Shown here piece by piece: positions 1 through 11,000 of a stretch of 64,000 nucleotides of DNA; position 1 is the stretch's first letter; the number at the start of each line of letters is the position of its first letter. The notes beneath the pieces were generated by a model. That model made no database searches. It was not told the DNA's origin and worked only from the letters and a program-made list of their open reading frames with translations. The DNA comes from Lithospermum erythrorhizon (taxonomy: Eukaryota; Streptophyta; Magnoliopsida; Boraginales; Boraginaceae). The stretch spans positions 310,001-374,000 of the forward strand of contig JADFUC010001025.1 of the NCBI GenBank assembly GCA_019722365.1. Reading direction: 5' to 3'. The position numbers and the translations under genes are program-made.

Positions 1-200
1 ACCCCATCTCCCTCTCCCCCGAACCTCCTCATTCCATCAAAATTGTCCCAATCCCTCCCCCTCGAAAAGCTGAGCCCCCCATCCCTCCCCCGAAACGCTA
101 TACCCCTTCCCCAGCAGACCCCCACCTTCTCCCCCTCGAATCCTCCCTTCCTCCCGAAATTGCCCCCCTCCTTCCGAAAGCGAGCACCCCCCCTCCCCTA
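1..200. repeat. Pyrimidine-rich low-complexity tract
   Basis: The plus strand is almost entirely C and T, made of irregular CCCTCCCCC-like runs broken by short AT patches. No period is strict enough to call a satellite and no gene is visible. Its strand asymmetry could support triplex DNA, which is inference only. Confidence 0.7.
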
Positions 201-630
201 AAAATGTCAAGATAAATGTAGACGCGCCGAGAGCGAGCGGATAAATGTTCGGAGAAGGTCGGGTTCTTCAAGTAGTTGGTGGCCGATTAAGGATAGGTAG
301 CTAGTACCTAAAGTAGGTAGTGGTACGGACATTTCAATTTTAATTTTATTTATTTTTTTAAGTAGTTTTAAATAACCCCATGTTATGTTATTCTAAAATA
401 TTTCCTAAAAATCTAATATATGTATAATTTCTAGTTTATCCTCATGTTAAATAAATTTTCAACAATTTTATTATTAGAAAAGCATTTTCAGGGGATAATT
501 TGACAAAATAATAATATTAAGGGATAAGTTAACAAGATAAAAGTATAAAGGGGCAACAAAAAAATTCGACTATAATTTAGTCGCAACAAGAAATTAATCC
601 TTAAAAACATTGGTAAAATTTAGTTAGTGT
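201..630. other. AT-rich spacer, no gene seen
   Basis: AT-rich non-coding sequence before the left copia LTR. No open reading frame with recognisable content and no clear repeat was found. Confidence 0.5.
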
Positions 631-965
631 TGTAAACCGATATCAAACGTGCTCAAACTAACTCACAAAGTACTCAAACGATATATATATTCTTTATCTT
701 GAAAGTTTTGTGTGTTTATTATGTAGCAACGTGAGGTATTTATACTACAAAATTACCCCCCTTTAATACTATTCAAATACTCCTATTACTATTCATTTTA
801 CATTTGACATTTCAACATTTGCGGGCTCACATTTACAACACTCTCAAATATCAAATAATACTCGATTACACACGGGAACACACATATCGCTCAAGTTAAA
901 AACCTTACGAGGCAAAACCCAGCTGGGACAAAACCCATAGTGAAAAGAGTACAATAGTATGCTCC
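631..965 (-). repeat. 3' LTR of the copia element
   Basis: Shares long near-identical stretches with 6841-7190, for example the block around actattcaaatactcctatt and the sequence ending gtagtataaa on the minus strand, which would be the LTR TATA box. The inner part contains the aaaaccttacgaggcaaaac-type block (plus strand) common in copia LTR transcripts. Confidence 0.7.
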
Positions 966-1102
966 CCTCAACAAACATAGTAGTTCTTCAAAGATCTCAA
1001 AGTGACGATTCCAATACTTTGAATGCGCTTGAAAAACTCGACGCCGAAAGAGTTTCGCAAAGTAGACCGCTACATTATTATATGAACGGATATACTGGAT
1101 AT

Positions 1103-1352
1103 CTACCTCTGCTTTCTTTCAAGTTCTTGAGTGAATGAAAAGAACTTAGGGGGGATGTGTTTGGTCCTATCACTTTTGATATATCCTTCTTTCATCTGAG
1201 TAACACATGCAGCATTGTCTTCATACATAATTGTTGGATTCTTATCAAATGGTAAACCGGATGCTCCTTGGATATGTTGTGTCACTGATCTTAACCATCT
1301 GCACTCTTTGCTTGCTTCGTGAAGAGCTATTACTTCAGCATGATTTGAAGAA
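1103..1352 (-). pseudogene. copia RNase H fragment
   Basis: The minus strand encodes the C-terminal RNase H of a Ty1-copia polyprotein. Visible blocks are NHAEVIALHEASKEC (about 1297-1350), then PTIMYEDNAACVTQMKEGY and DRTKHI followed by PKFF. The YEDN aspartate belongs to the catalytic set of this family, and the DRTKHI block is diagnostic of copia. The frame is open for about 60 codons and then closes, so only the domain tail survives. It lies directly upstream (in element sense) of the polypurine tract and 3' LTR, as expected. Confidence 0.85.
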
Positions 1353-1799
1353 GTTGTTACAAGGGTCTGCTTTTGGGATCTCCAGGATATTGCAGTGTCA
1401 CCATATGTAAATAAGCATACCCAGCCTCAGGATTTAGCATTATGTGTATCCGAAGCAAATAACTCATGACCGCATAACCAAGCAAAACTCGGGTTTTGTA
1501 TTGAATAGGATAAAACAAACCAAGATCGACGACCGGCTATCGAATATGTTTTATCCCTTCCAACGCTCTCAGGCGCAACTAAATCTCGCTTAGTAAATTC
1601 ACCGCAAAGCTATATCGCCCTTGGGTATTGGAATTAGCAAGATACATTGTTGCCCAATTGCACCGAGGTATGGCAATTTCAAAGATCAAGATCTTCTTCA
1701 TTTTCTTCCTTAGACTAGGCGGATCCTTTCAATATTAAGTGTTCTCCATCATCGAGTACTTAAAGCGGTTTGCCTTTATCCATGTTAAACTCTTTTAAT

Positions 1800-2110
1800 A
1801 CCCTTTATGCGGTAATTTGATCGGTGTACCAAAAAATACCATTTTTAGTGTACTCAATCAGAAAACCAAGGTGAACTTGGTCTCTCCCTGCATCTTCATT
1901 TCAAATTCTTTTCTTTAAAGAATTCATCGCTTTCTCTTTGATTTCTTTATTAGTTCCAATAATATTTAAATCATCAACATAGACAAAGAATGACACAAAA
2001 CCGATATTATTTTCTTTATAAAAACACAAGGACAAATAGGATTATTGATGTAGTCCTCTTTGGCAAATATTCACTTAGCCTATTATACCACATCTCGTCC
2101 GATTGTTTTA
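1800..2110 (-). pseudogene. copia reverse transcriptase fragment with YVDD
   Basis: The minus strand reads SFFVYVDDLNIIGT, the catalytic palm motif of Ty1-copia reverse transcriptase. The YVDD codons lie at 1970-1981. Flanking sequence is recognisable only in pieces because of frameshifts. The two aspartates coordinate the catalytic metals in an active enzyme; this copy is not translatable end to end. Confidence 0.85.
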
Positions 2111-3479
2111 ACCCATAAAGTGATCTTGCAACTCCAATTGCATACATTTCTCCGGTTTAGATGTTTCAATCATTTTAAATCCTTCCGAATTTTCATGTAT
2201 ATCACTATCAAGTGATCCATATAAATAGTCGGTGAATAACATCCATAAGATGCATATCAAGATTATTAGATAATCGACAAACTTATTAAAATAAATCTTA
2301 AAAAGAATGCAAGGCCCATAATGATAATAAAGCTACCTCATAATCAATTCGTCTTTGAGAAAACTCAGGCACAAGACGCAGCCTTGTATCTTACAATCTC
2401 GTTTTTCATTTCGCTTTCTCACAAATACCCACTTATAAATCCTCAATGTTTTATACTCAGACAGTCACAATAGGGCCCAAATACTTTTCGATTTTAAGAG
2501 ATTTCAATTCGCATCTATCAGATCTTTCCATTTCGCCAATCAAGTCGATTTTGGATATTCCTCACAACTACGTATCTCGTTCAGATCATCATTTTCATTC
2601 ATAATTTCATATGCAATGGAGTAATGCAAATATTTTAATAATATGCTTATTTTTCCGGGTTCCAAAGATTTCCTCGTGATAACATAATTGATAGAAATCG
2701 AGATCATTCTTATTTCGCCATTATTAATAACTTCATTTTCATCATCTGTACTTCAAGAGCACTTTTTCTATCCTCGGCTTATCATTATCGCTTAGTGTCT
2801 TATCAAGATCACTTTCATTCTGTGATCAATCTTTTCTCGACCCTTTTCTTTCTCGGTGATTTCATCCTTAGAACCTGTGCCGCCACGCCAAAGTGCTCTC
2901 GGATGTACTTGCTACATCATTTTGTTTCGAATTTCAATACGAAGGAGTATTAATAGCCGTACATGTGACTTGTCACTCTTTCATATCGTAAGAACGACCG
3001 AAATTGATTGCTAAGCCTCAAGTGCACAATTTTCTTTACATTTTCTTCCCATGCATTTATTATACGGGTCCCGATAGCGCGAAGCACGGCACATACCACA
3101 TTATGTCCTTCTCGATCGCTTTTTCTCTCCTGTAGAGGAAAACTGCTCGTCGAAATGACACCGCAAACTCGTCGAAAAACATCACCAAGCAGCGCTCAAG
3201 CATATTCTCAATGGGTAGAGGCGACTCATACCCACATATATGCCCAAACCTCTGTGAGGTCCCATCTTTGTTCTTTGTGGTGGAGCTATTGGTACATAAA
3301 CCGCACAACCAAAATCTTTAGATGGGGAAATATCTCGGTTCTCGACTCACCGCAGCCGAGCATGAGTATGTTTATGATTGTACCCCCTTCTGGTCTTAAA
3401 CGTATTACGACGCAAAGATGTAAAAATTGTAATGACCCCATATAGTACCGGTAATTTTGTTCTCATTATCAATGGTCTA

Positions 3480-4000
3480 GCAATATATCAAGACGTTAAT
3501 TAATGATTCGGGCTAAACCATTTTGTGTACGCATTACGAGGAATGCGATGTTCAACAGTAATTCCAATTGACATGCAATAATTATTAAATGATTAAGATG
3601 TAAATTCACCAGCATTGTCAAGTCTAACTTTCTTTATAGTATAATCAGGAAATTGTGCTCTTAATTTGATTATTTGAGCAAGAAATCTTGCAAATGCCAT
3701 ATCTCGACTTGACAATAAACAAACATGTGACTATCTACTAAATACATCAATTAATACCATAAAATAATCTAAATGGTCCGTAGATGGTGGATGGATAAAA
3801 GCCCACATATCACCTTGAATTCTTTCAAGAGAGACGCAGGGATTCCATGCGGTTTGCATGGTGCATGCCTAGTTATTAATTTTCCTAGAGAATGCCTTCA
3901 CGCTCAAGTATTAATCTTTAAACCTTCGGACGACCATGTGTACTTTAATTATTTTCTCATCATTGTGGAGCCGATGACCTAAACGATCATGCCACAAGAA
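3480..4000 (-). pseudogene. copia pre-integrase and integrase core fragment
   Basis: On the minus strand 3956-4000 encodes LWHDRLGH, the histidine block of the GAG-pre-integrase region. Around 3560-3800 the frame pieces give YFMVLIDVFSR-like sequence, then KLRAQFPDYTIKKVRLDN, AGEFTS and a GITVEH block. The D and DNAGEF aspartates belong to the DDE triad of retroviral-type integrases. Several indels separate these pieces, so this is a relic. Confidence 0.85.
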
Positions 4001-4782
4001 TACGCTTGGGATCTTCTTTTATTACGGTTACATTCAATTTCAAGAATATAAGCTTTAATGCAATCCGTAAGGTAATTTTGTAGTTTCTCTAATATTTTCT
4101 TCTTTTCCCAAAAATACTAGCAGTAATACAGATGTATTTCATATTACCTTCTTCGCTTATTGTTTCAAGATCATACCCTTGATTTATATATGTCATTAAA
4201 ACTTAATAAGTTTCTTTTTGACTTTGAGAATACAAAGCGCCATTAATGACAAATTTTGTTCCATTTGGTAATATAAATACGGCATTACCGATCCTTCAAT
4301 CAAGCTCCAGACCTCGGAATTGTATTAATTATCGCTTTTGGTGATTGATGTCGCGAAAATATGTCTTCTTCTTGAGGATCAAGTGCTGGGTTGTTCCAAT
4401 CTGTTCGGGATGCAAATGTCTCCAGCAGGTTTCATGTTAAGCCTTCTTCGAAATATGTAATGATATAAGACTTAAGAGAGAGTAAATCAACATAACATAT
4501 AATCAACATTATTATTTCATAGATATAAAGCAAACATTACATACTAATGTCACACATAATACGACACAAAAAGATTATTCATCACACATTATTCAAACAT
4601 AAAGTAGTTCATCATATCACTAGTCTAAGTTCATTCCATTTGTTCCATCACCGGTTCCGCGGCCTCAAGATATACGTAGTCATCCTCGTTCATGTCGCTT
4701 CCATTAAAATTGACTTCCTTTTCTTTCCATTTCCTTTTTCTTCTGGCTGTATGATTTATATCTTTTATTAAAGATGTTCTCA

Positions 4783-5608
4783 AGCTCTACACGCCCTAGA
4801 CCAATGACCTTCTTTCCTCGCATCTCGTAATAATAAATTGTCATTATTTTTAATGAACCTTTCTTGGATTTTTCTTACCCTTTCTTGTCGATTTGGGTAA
4901 TTTCGGTAGGTCTACTATAATTCACTCTAAAACCACGCCCACGACCTCGACCACTTAAAATTACCACGACTCACCACTACCGACCTCTCGAATCGATCAT
5001 AACCACCACGAATTCTTTAAAGTCGCCAGATGCATTTCCTCGAAATGCCATTGTCCCGCGGGCGTAATCGATGGTTTTCAAGAAGACTTCATTATTCTTT
5101 TCTCAAGCATCAAAAAGCATGCACCAATTCTCAATATTTTATATTCTCATTCTATATCATCGTTTTGCAACAATAATATTTGTGATGCATGAAACGCTGA
5201 AAACGCAACAAGGCAGAGTTGTAATCAATAACACTTTAAAGTCTCGAACCTTAGTTTGTTCCATCTATCGATTGCCGCAGCAAAGAACTTCCTTGGGTAT
5301 CCAAATCTTCTTTTGAGTTCTTCCCATAAGAACTTAGGACCTCTACATCTCGGATATTCTAATTGTAGAGCATCATCAAGATGATCCATCATTAGTCTTA
5401 TGGCTTTAGATTTTTTCATGTAAAGTTCTTCTTCTTCCTTTTTCTTTCTCTTTTCCAATCATTTCTGATGTTTGTGCATTATCTATTCCAAGTAGAATTT
5501 TTTTAAGCCCCTTACATCGGTATATCTTATAACTTTGTTTGCCCAAGACATGTAGCTTGTCTCCTTCTTTGAGGTTGTAGGAGCGAAGTCGAGCTTATAC
5601 TTGGACAT
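4783..5608 (-). pseudogene. copia gag remnant
   Basis: The minus strand starts with ATG at 5608 (MSKYKLDFAPTTSKKE), runs through YMSWANKVIRYTDVRG, and is then frameshifted near 5480. In the next frame it continues with LMMDHLDDALQLEYPR and FLWEELKRRFGYP at 5225-5458, matching the UBN2-type gag domain of copia elements. Near 4783-4830 it ends with GHWSRAC, the second half of a CCHC zinc knuckle whose first cysteines are mutated. Gag would coat the genomic RNA in virus-like particles. Confidence 0.75.
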
Positions 5609-5831
5609 CAGATTCTAAATCACAAATAAACGCAATCAATACGAAATGACATTTTATTCAATATTACATTCTCGCATTCAATACATAGATCAAATCTTAT
5701 TCAATTACAAATACCACGCTCACTCTTCAAGCAAATCTCTACCTAAAACAAAAATAAACAATCCAAGCTAAGATTAGAAATGGTAAAATACTACTCAATA
5801 AAAATATTGTCATTCCTTACCTATCTCTTCT

Positions 5832-5909
5832 TCAACTTAATAAAAACCCATTATTTAAAAGAAGAGAGAGTGCCAATATAAGGACAAACACTAGAAAATA
5901 TTTTGCCAT
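5832..5909 (-). CDS. Putative 25-codon signal-peptide-like ORF in copia leader
   Basis: The minus strand opens at ATG 5909 and reads MAKYFLVFVLILALSLLL then NNGFLLS before a stop. It is a strongly hydrophobic stretch after a lysine, as in the first exon of small secreted peptides. A TATA box (5971-5980) lies about 60 nt upstream, a GT donor at 5819-5820 and an AG acceptor at 5743-5744 bound a possible 78-bp intron, and an AATAAA hexamer sits at 5653-5658. The stop falls before the donor, so either it is a decayed first exon or the arrangement is chance. I do not recognise the peptide. Confidence 0.3.
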   Translation of the reverse strand: MAKYFLVFVLILALSLLLNNGFLLS

Positions 5910-5970
5910 TATGAATCTGTTTATAAAATACTTTTGAGAAAGATGTTTAGAAATGCGGAAGTGGAACGAA

Positions 5971-5980
5971 GTATTTATAG
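5971..5980 (-). promoter_or_regulatory. TATA box in copia leader
   Basis: The minus strand reads CTATAAATAC, a good plant TATA box, about 860 bp inside the 5' LTR. It is separate from the LTR's own TATA-like motif. It would direct transcription through the small hydrophobic ORF and the gag start. Confidence 0.45.
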
Positions 5981-6469
5981 GCGAAATTTTTGAGGTTTGG
6001 CCCGTTATCAAGTACTGCTTTATTACCGCTTACGACCGCTTTGAGGATGAAAAAATATTAATTTTATCGTTTCATTACCAAGTAGAAAAACGGGAAGGAA
6101 AAATATTTTTTAAGCGTTAAATACACGGCTGCTAACGACATAACGCATTTATCATACGAGCAACGAACACATATGATAATGTAATACATATGATTATAAA
6201 CAAATAATTCATGCCAATAACAAATAAAAATAAGCGACACACATGATAATAAAATAAGTGGGGGTGTTTTATACCTCCACTAAGTTATGGGCAAATAAAC
6301 ACGATATGGAGATTTAACTCTCCACTAAAATAACCAGCGCCATTACAAAGACTCGACCTGACACGCCAGCTTTTCCATAATAATACCAATTTCTTTATTA
6401 TGGGGACGCCGTATCTGGTACGCTTTTCTATAACAAGAGCAACAATCCACAATAATAACACAGCCTCCT

Positions 6470-6760
6470 GACCATAATACTGACATATGTACCAAGCCAT
6501 TCATAATAGCTTCCAATTATGTATCACTGACATATAGCCGCCATCTATACTGTAAAAACATAAATAATAATAAACGCTTTTGATTATAGAATAATTTGAC
6601 ATATACCATTATCTATAATAGGCTCCTAAGATAGAATACTGACATATACCAGCTTATCTATAACATGGGTAAAACATAAATAATAATATCTCATTTAATT
6701 ATGTATCACTGACATTACCGCGCTATCTATAATAAAGGTGAAACATATAACAAAAATAAA
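6470..6760 (-). repeat. Irregular tandem repeats in copia leader
   Basis: Copies of a block containing ctgacatatacc and ttatctataa, followed by aaacataaataataata, recur about five times at uneven spacing (near 6478, 6528, 6597, 6647 and 6709). They lie between the 5' LTR and gag. Repeats in this position could be transcriptional enhancers or packaging signals, but nothing here shows it. Confidence 0.55.
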
Positions 6761-6840
6761 TATCAAAAAAGCCGAGCAAGATATATAATATACCTAATAA
6801 GAAGCGCTACTATAAAAGACGATCACATTGAGCAACACAG

Positions 6841-7190
6841 AAACCTGATATCAAACTACCAAACTAGTCTCACAAAAGACTAAAAATGATATATACGTTT
6901 TATCTTCGAAAGTTTTTATTATGTAGCTGTCTTGAGGCAGATTTTATACTACAAAATTACCCCCTTAATACTATATTCAAATACTCCTATTACTATTCAT
7001 TTTACATTCGGAGCCATTTTAACATTCAAGGGACTCATGCATTTACAAATCAAGTGACAAATTTTGTTAGCCGACATTTCAAGATTTACCAGAGTTGACT
7101 CAATCCCATCAAACAGGCGACTCAACTTAAAATGGTCACCTGTATTAAAAATGTACCAGTTGTCAAATATCAATCCAAAAACCTTGTGTT
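6841..7190 (-). repeat. 5' LTR of the copia element
   Basis: Partner of 631-965. The best match runs from the aaacctgatatcaaac edge to about 7055; beyond that only patches such as caaatatcaa and aaaaacctt align. On the minus strand a TGATATCAGG at the LTR/internal junction resembles the initiator-methionine tRNA primer site TGGTATCAGA. Confidence 0.6.
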
Positions 7191-8038
7191 ATTGATAGTA
7201 TTAAACAGAGCCTTCATGATTGGAATACATTTTTTTAAAATAGCTACTCATCGAGTGAGCACCGAATATACCTCAAACTCCAGATAATGGGCCTCGCAAA
7301 CCACGCCACCAAAGAAACTACGCTAGGCACGGCCCCGTGCGATGCGCCGAATTAAGAAAAGCCAAGGCTTAGGAGAATAAAACTCAGCGACCTTTGGCTT
7401 GCCACGAGCCTCACCTACTCCACCAACCGGACAAATAGCCCCTATTATTATGGAGGATGGTAAAATCAAATCCTGTGACATATTAGTAATACCTTAAATG
7501 GCATGAATGATTAAATGAATAGATGTATTCTGTATTTAAACAGAGTATCTTCTATCGTAATCCCAGACTGATTCTGGAGTGTCACAACACCTCAACCCGA
7601 GGGTTTAATATACAACACGATAGCAAGTGTAGAATGTGATTCTTGCCTATCAACTGAATATATCGACCGCCAGTTCTATACAATCAACTCAACAATTGAA
7701 GTATTCGACAGGAGCGACTTTATGAACTACCAATTCATTTTCTAATATGACTGAAAGACTCCTTGTCGACTAACAACATTGTTCGTTGCCATGATACATG
7801 GAGGATTCCTTGCAAAAAGAGGCACTTCAAAGGCCTTTGATTTAAAATTGGGCTCATAGTATTCTACACCTGCAACTGGTAAAAGAAACACAATAGGGTC
7901 ACTTAGAACATCTGTAATATTATGCACCTTTAATCAGTAAAAGATACGAATAATAGGGCTATAAACAAATAATGATAGGGAGTATTCACAACAGTCCAAA
8001 CAGTTCAATTATTGTGGCAGCTGAAGTAGTTTTTGCAT
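7191..8038. other. 3' flank of the RWA gene
   Basis: Between the copia LTR and the RWA stop codon. The part nearest the gene (about 7740-8038) is probably RWA 3' untranslated sequence or holds a very short last exon: minus-strand acceptor-like ttacag and ttgcag sites are each followed within a few codons by a stop. The rest shows no gene. Confidence 0.45.
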
Positions 8039-11000
8039 CTACTTTAGTTGTATCCAAAGAAATGCTATATGTCTACGGGTGCTACAATCATTGAAGGCAG
8101 GACTTACCAACATCTGGGGCATTTTCAGAAGTATGGCTGACAATACATATATGACACCACCAATAACTAGTGCTCCCACTATGTTGTAGCCCAGGCGCTT
8201 ATCGTCTTTTGTGGGCACGAATGCAGATTTTAATGTGTTGGTCAACACGAAAAGTCTATAAGACACCTATAAAGATAGAACATCAAGTCAGTTTAAGTTG
8301 TCTTTCATGTTTCCATGAGAGGAAAAATTAATCCACTTACTGCAACATATATTGATGTGGTCAGCATAAAGTTCAATAGAGGGTAGTCTGGGATCAAAGA
8401 GAGCAACATCTTAGGCTGACCATCTGGCACGCTAGATCTGCAAAGAGAGAAGGTTATCAAGAAAGTGTTTCTGGAAGCTGATGGCAAATTTATAAGCAAG
8501 GCTATTGAACTTTGTAGTCCTAGCATCACTACTAATCAGGCTCAAATAATATTTATCATTCCCTTTTTACTTTTCTGGATGGCATCATAATTAAGATTAT
8601 GACATAGGAAATACTGAGAGATCAATTGCTGAGTCAGAATTTGGCAAGGCCCCATTTGGCCAAGCTTTTTTACCGGCTTAAAACAAGTTTCCATGTTCGG
8701 TTAAAAACTGAATTTATTAATATTTGTAATCAACTAACTGGAGATGGAGAAAGTGAAATACTGATTGAGGTAGAAAAAGCGGTTTACCATTACAATCATA
8801 TATTACATGTGCTAGAGGCAAAACGATATAAAACTGGATTTGTGAACAGAAGACTGTAACAGCAACTCAGAACTGATTCATATATGAGTGACTCTCAAAA
8901 TAAACAGAAAAAGAAGCACACCAAATGGGCCCTTAGTTTTATATCCACTGATTAAATAGAGAAGTCATGATTCACCGCTAGGTTGCTAAAACTGGTATAA
9001 CTTCAAAAAAAATGCAACTGTAAATTGGAGAATCAAAAGTGAAGATGTGCCAAACTAAGATCTATATTTAACTTTGTTGAATTAATTATAAACATGGATT
9101 TCAGTTATTGAACACACCTAAAATAAGAGAATTAGATTATCTATAGTGGCACACCTTAACCAAATGTGAAACTGAGAAATATAAGTTTCCAATGTGATTT
9201 TCCCGAGCCATCTGTCAACAGCAAAAGATAAGGTTCTTAGGTAAGAGATCAATTCAGACACACAAAAAAGAATTTAGTGGTTCAATATGATTGGAAGAAT
9301 TTCCGAATGATTGTCCAAAAAGCACTTACGCAAGAAGTGTCAATGAGTAACTCCGTAATGACTGAGAGACATTTCTCAAGCATATGTAAACCCTGGAAGG
9401 GGAGGAAAATTATCAGCACATAAATAAGTGTAATGAATGAATGTTATGCAGAAGCTACCAACAGGACTAGCGGAAGAATGCATACGTTATTGGGATCCAT
9501 GATGTATAAGGATGGTATTGGTTGTACGTTATCTTTGGGAGCTTGTAGATGTACTCGTACCACATATATCCCACCTGAAAGATGATTATTATGAAAAATA
9601 CATAATGAATTGAAATTATACAAGGACATGCAGAAATTAAATAATACCACCGAGGAAATTATCACTGCGCTTGTTTTAACTGATATCCTACGCTTCCACT
9701 CTGCTTCCTCCAACTTTTCCATCCATCTCTCCACCTGTGACAATTTATATGTTAGAGGGAAAGGAATGCTAAAATACAACAGGAAAAGAAAGGACAAAGG
9801 AATAAATAAATAAAAACAGGAGTAAGCCTGCCTAGCTTCTGCGTGAAGTCAAACATCAAGAATAACAAAATCGACAAACAAGTGACCAGTTGTTCTATAT
9901 ATTCTTACTGTTGGATGGTAGTATGCATATATCATTCCAATTATCCATATGTAACGATCAAGTCCAGAACGAAAATGCCACTCATGCAGAGGGTTTTCCT
10001 TGGGTTTTGCAGGGTCTTGATATCCTGCAGGCGAGAAAGAAAACTTAATACATGCCTGACTCGCAATCAATGAATAGAAGATAGTGATCAAAGTTGCTAA
10101 CCGAGAAAGAAAGTGAATGGGCTCCAAAGTACTTCAAACACTCCAGGCACCTCCCATATCAGAATGACAACTAAGAAACAGGAAAAGAATTTGGCAGCAA
10201 TAACAGACCCCTTGTCGTTATATTTGTTGAAAATTCCAAGAGCACCATATACCATAAGAGTGAAAAGAGTGTGCATAGGACAGATGTAATATAGCATATA
10301 ATCATTGTCAAGGATTATGCAGCAAAATAACACCAAAAAGTTTAGCCGCCACATCATCTGCGCAGAACAGAATAAATAAGTCCAAACCACTATGAAACAA
10401 ATGATGTTTTTTGGAAGAGTGAAATAACATCTTGGATGGACGTACCTGAGCGAACCTTGCAATACTAAAATCTTTTCGCACATAATAATAAGAGAAATTT
10501 CCAAACCCTGTCATCCATACATATGCAGCAATGAAAACTCTTATTGCATTGTAGATTTCAGTGGCAGCGAAATAATGATACATTAGGAATAGAACCTGTG
10601 CAGGGAGGGTAAAAAACGGTGAGAAACCAAATCATGCTGAGGTCAATGAAAAAAAAATATGCATGGAACTTGCATGAATACAAACAAAAACATCACAGTT
10701 CAACTCATAAACGTTGCATGCAAAGTAACATTATATGAAGCAGAAATTCAGAATATTGAAACAAACTATGATTTTCTTGGTATTGTGGACTGGAAATCTA
10801 AAAGTCGAAGACAACATCACTAAGATAACATAAATAAGTTCAATTTTCCTGAATTCAATCCCAGAAACATCCATGTCTCACATCACAACATCAATATACT
10901 ATCGACATAATAATTGGCATGACGCCTAAGCATGGTGATGGGAAATTTTCACAAATTTCCTGCACATTTTGTCAACATTTAAATCAAAGGCCGATAAGTA

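Larger units (their letters stand above)
631..7190 (-). mobile_element. Decayed Ty1-copia LTR retrotransposon
   Basis: A full-length but heavily mutated copia element read on the minus strand. In element order: 5' LTR at 6841-7190, a 1.2-kb leader, gag near 5608, zinc-knuckle remnant near 4800, pre-integrase motif near 3980, integrase core near 3490-3800, reverse transcriptase YVDD at 1970-1981, RNase H at 1103-1352, a purine tract complementary to ctcccctcaac near 963-973, and 3' LTR at 631-965. The order INT-RT-RH defines the Ty1-copia class. Frameshifts and stops interrupt every domain, so it cannot be autonomous. The outer limits rest on LTR alignment by eye and may be off by tens of bases. 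Confidence 0.85.

Noticed and set aside
7742..7927. Minus-strand 61-codon open frame as a separate gene downstream of RWA
   Set aside because: It falls where the RWA 3' UTR or last exon should be and has no similarity that I recognise.
8626..8859. Plus-strand open frame of 77 codons
   Set aside because: It lies within an intron of the well-supported RWA gene on the other strand and shows no known domain.
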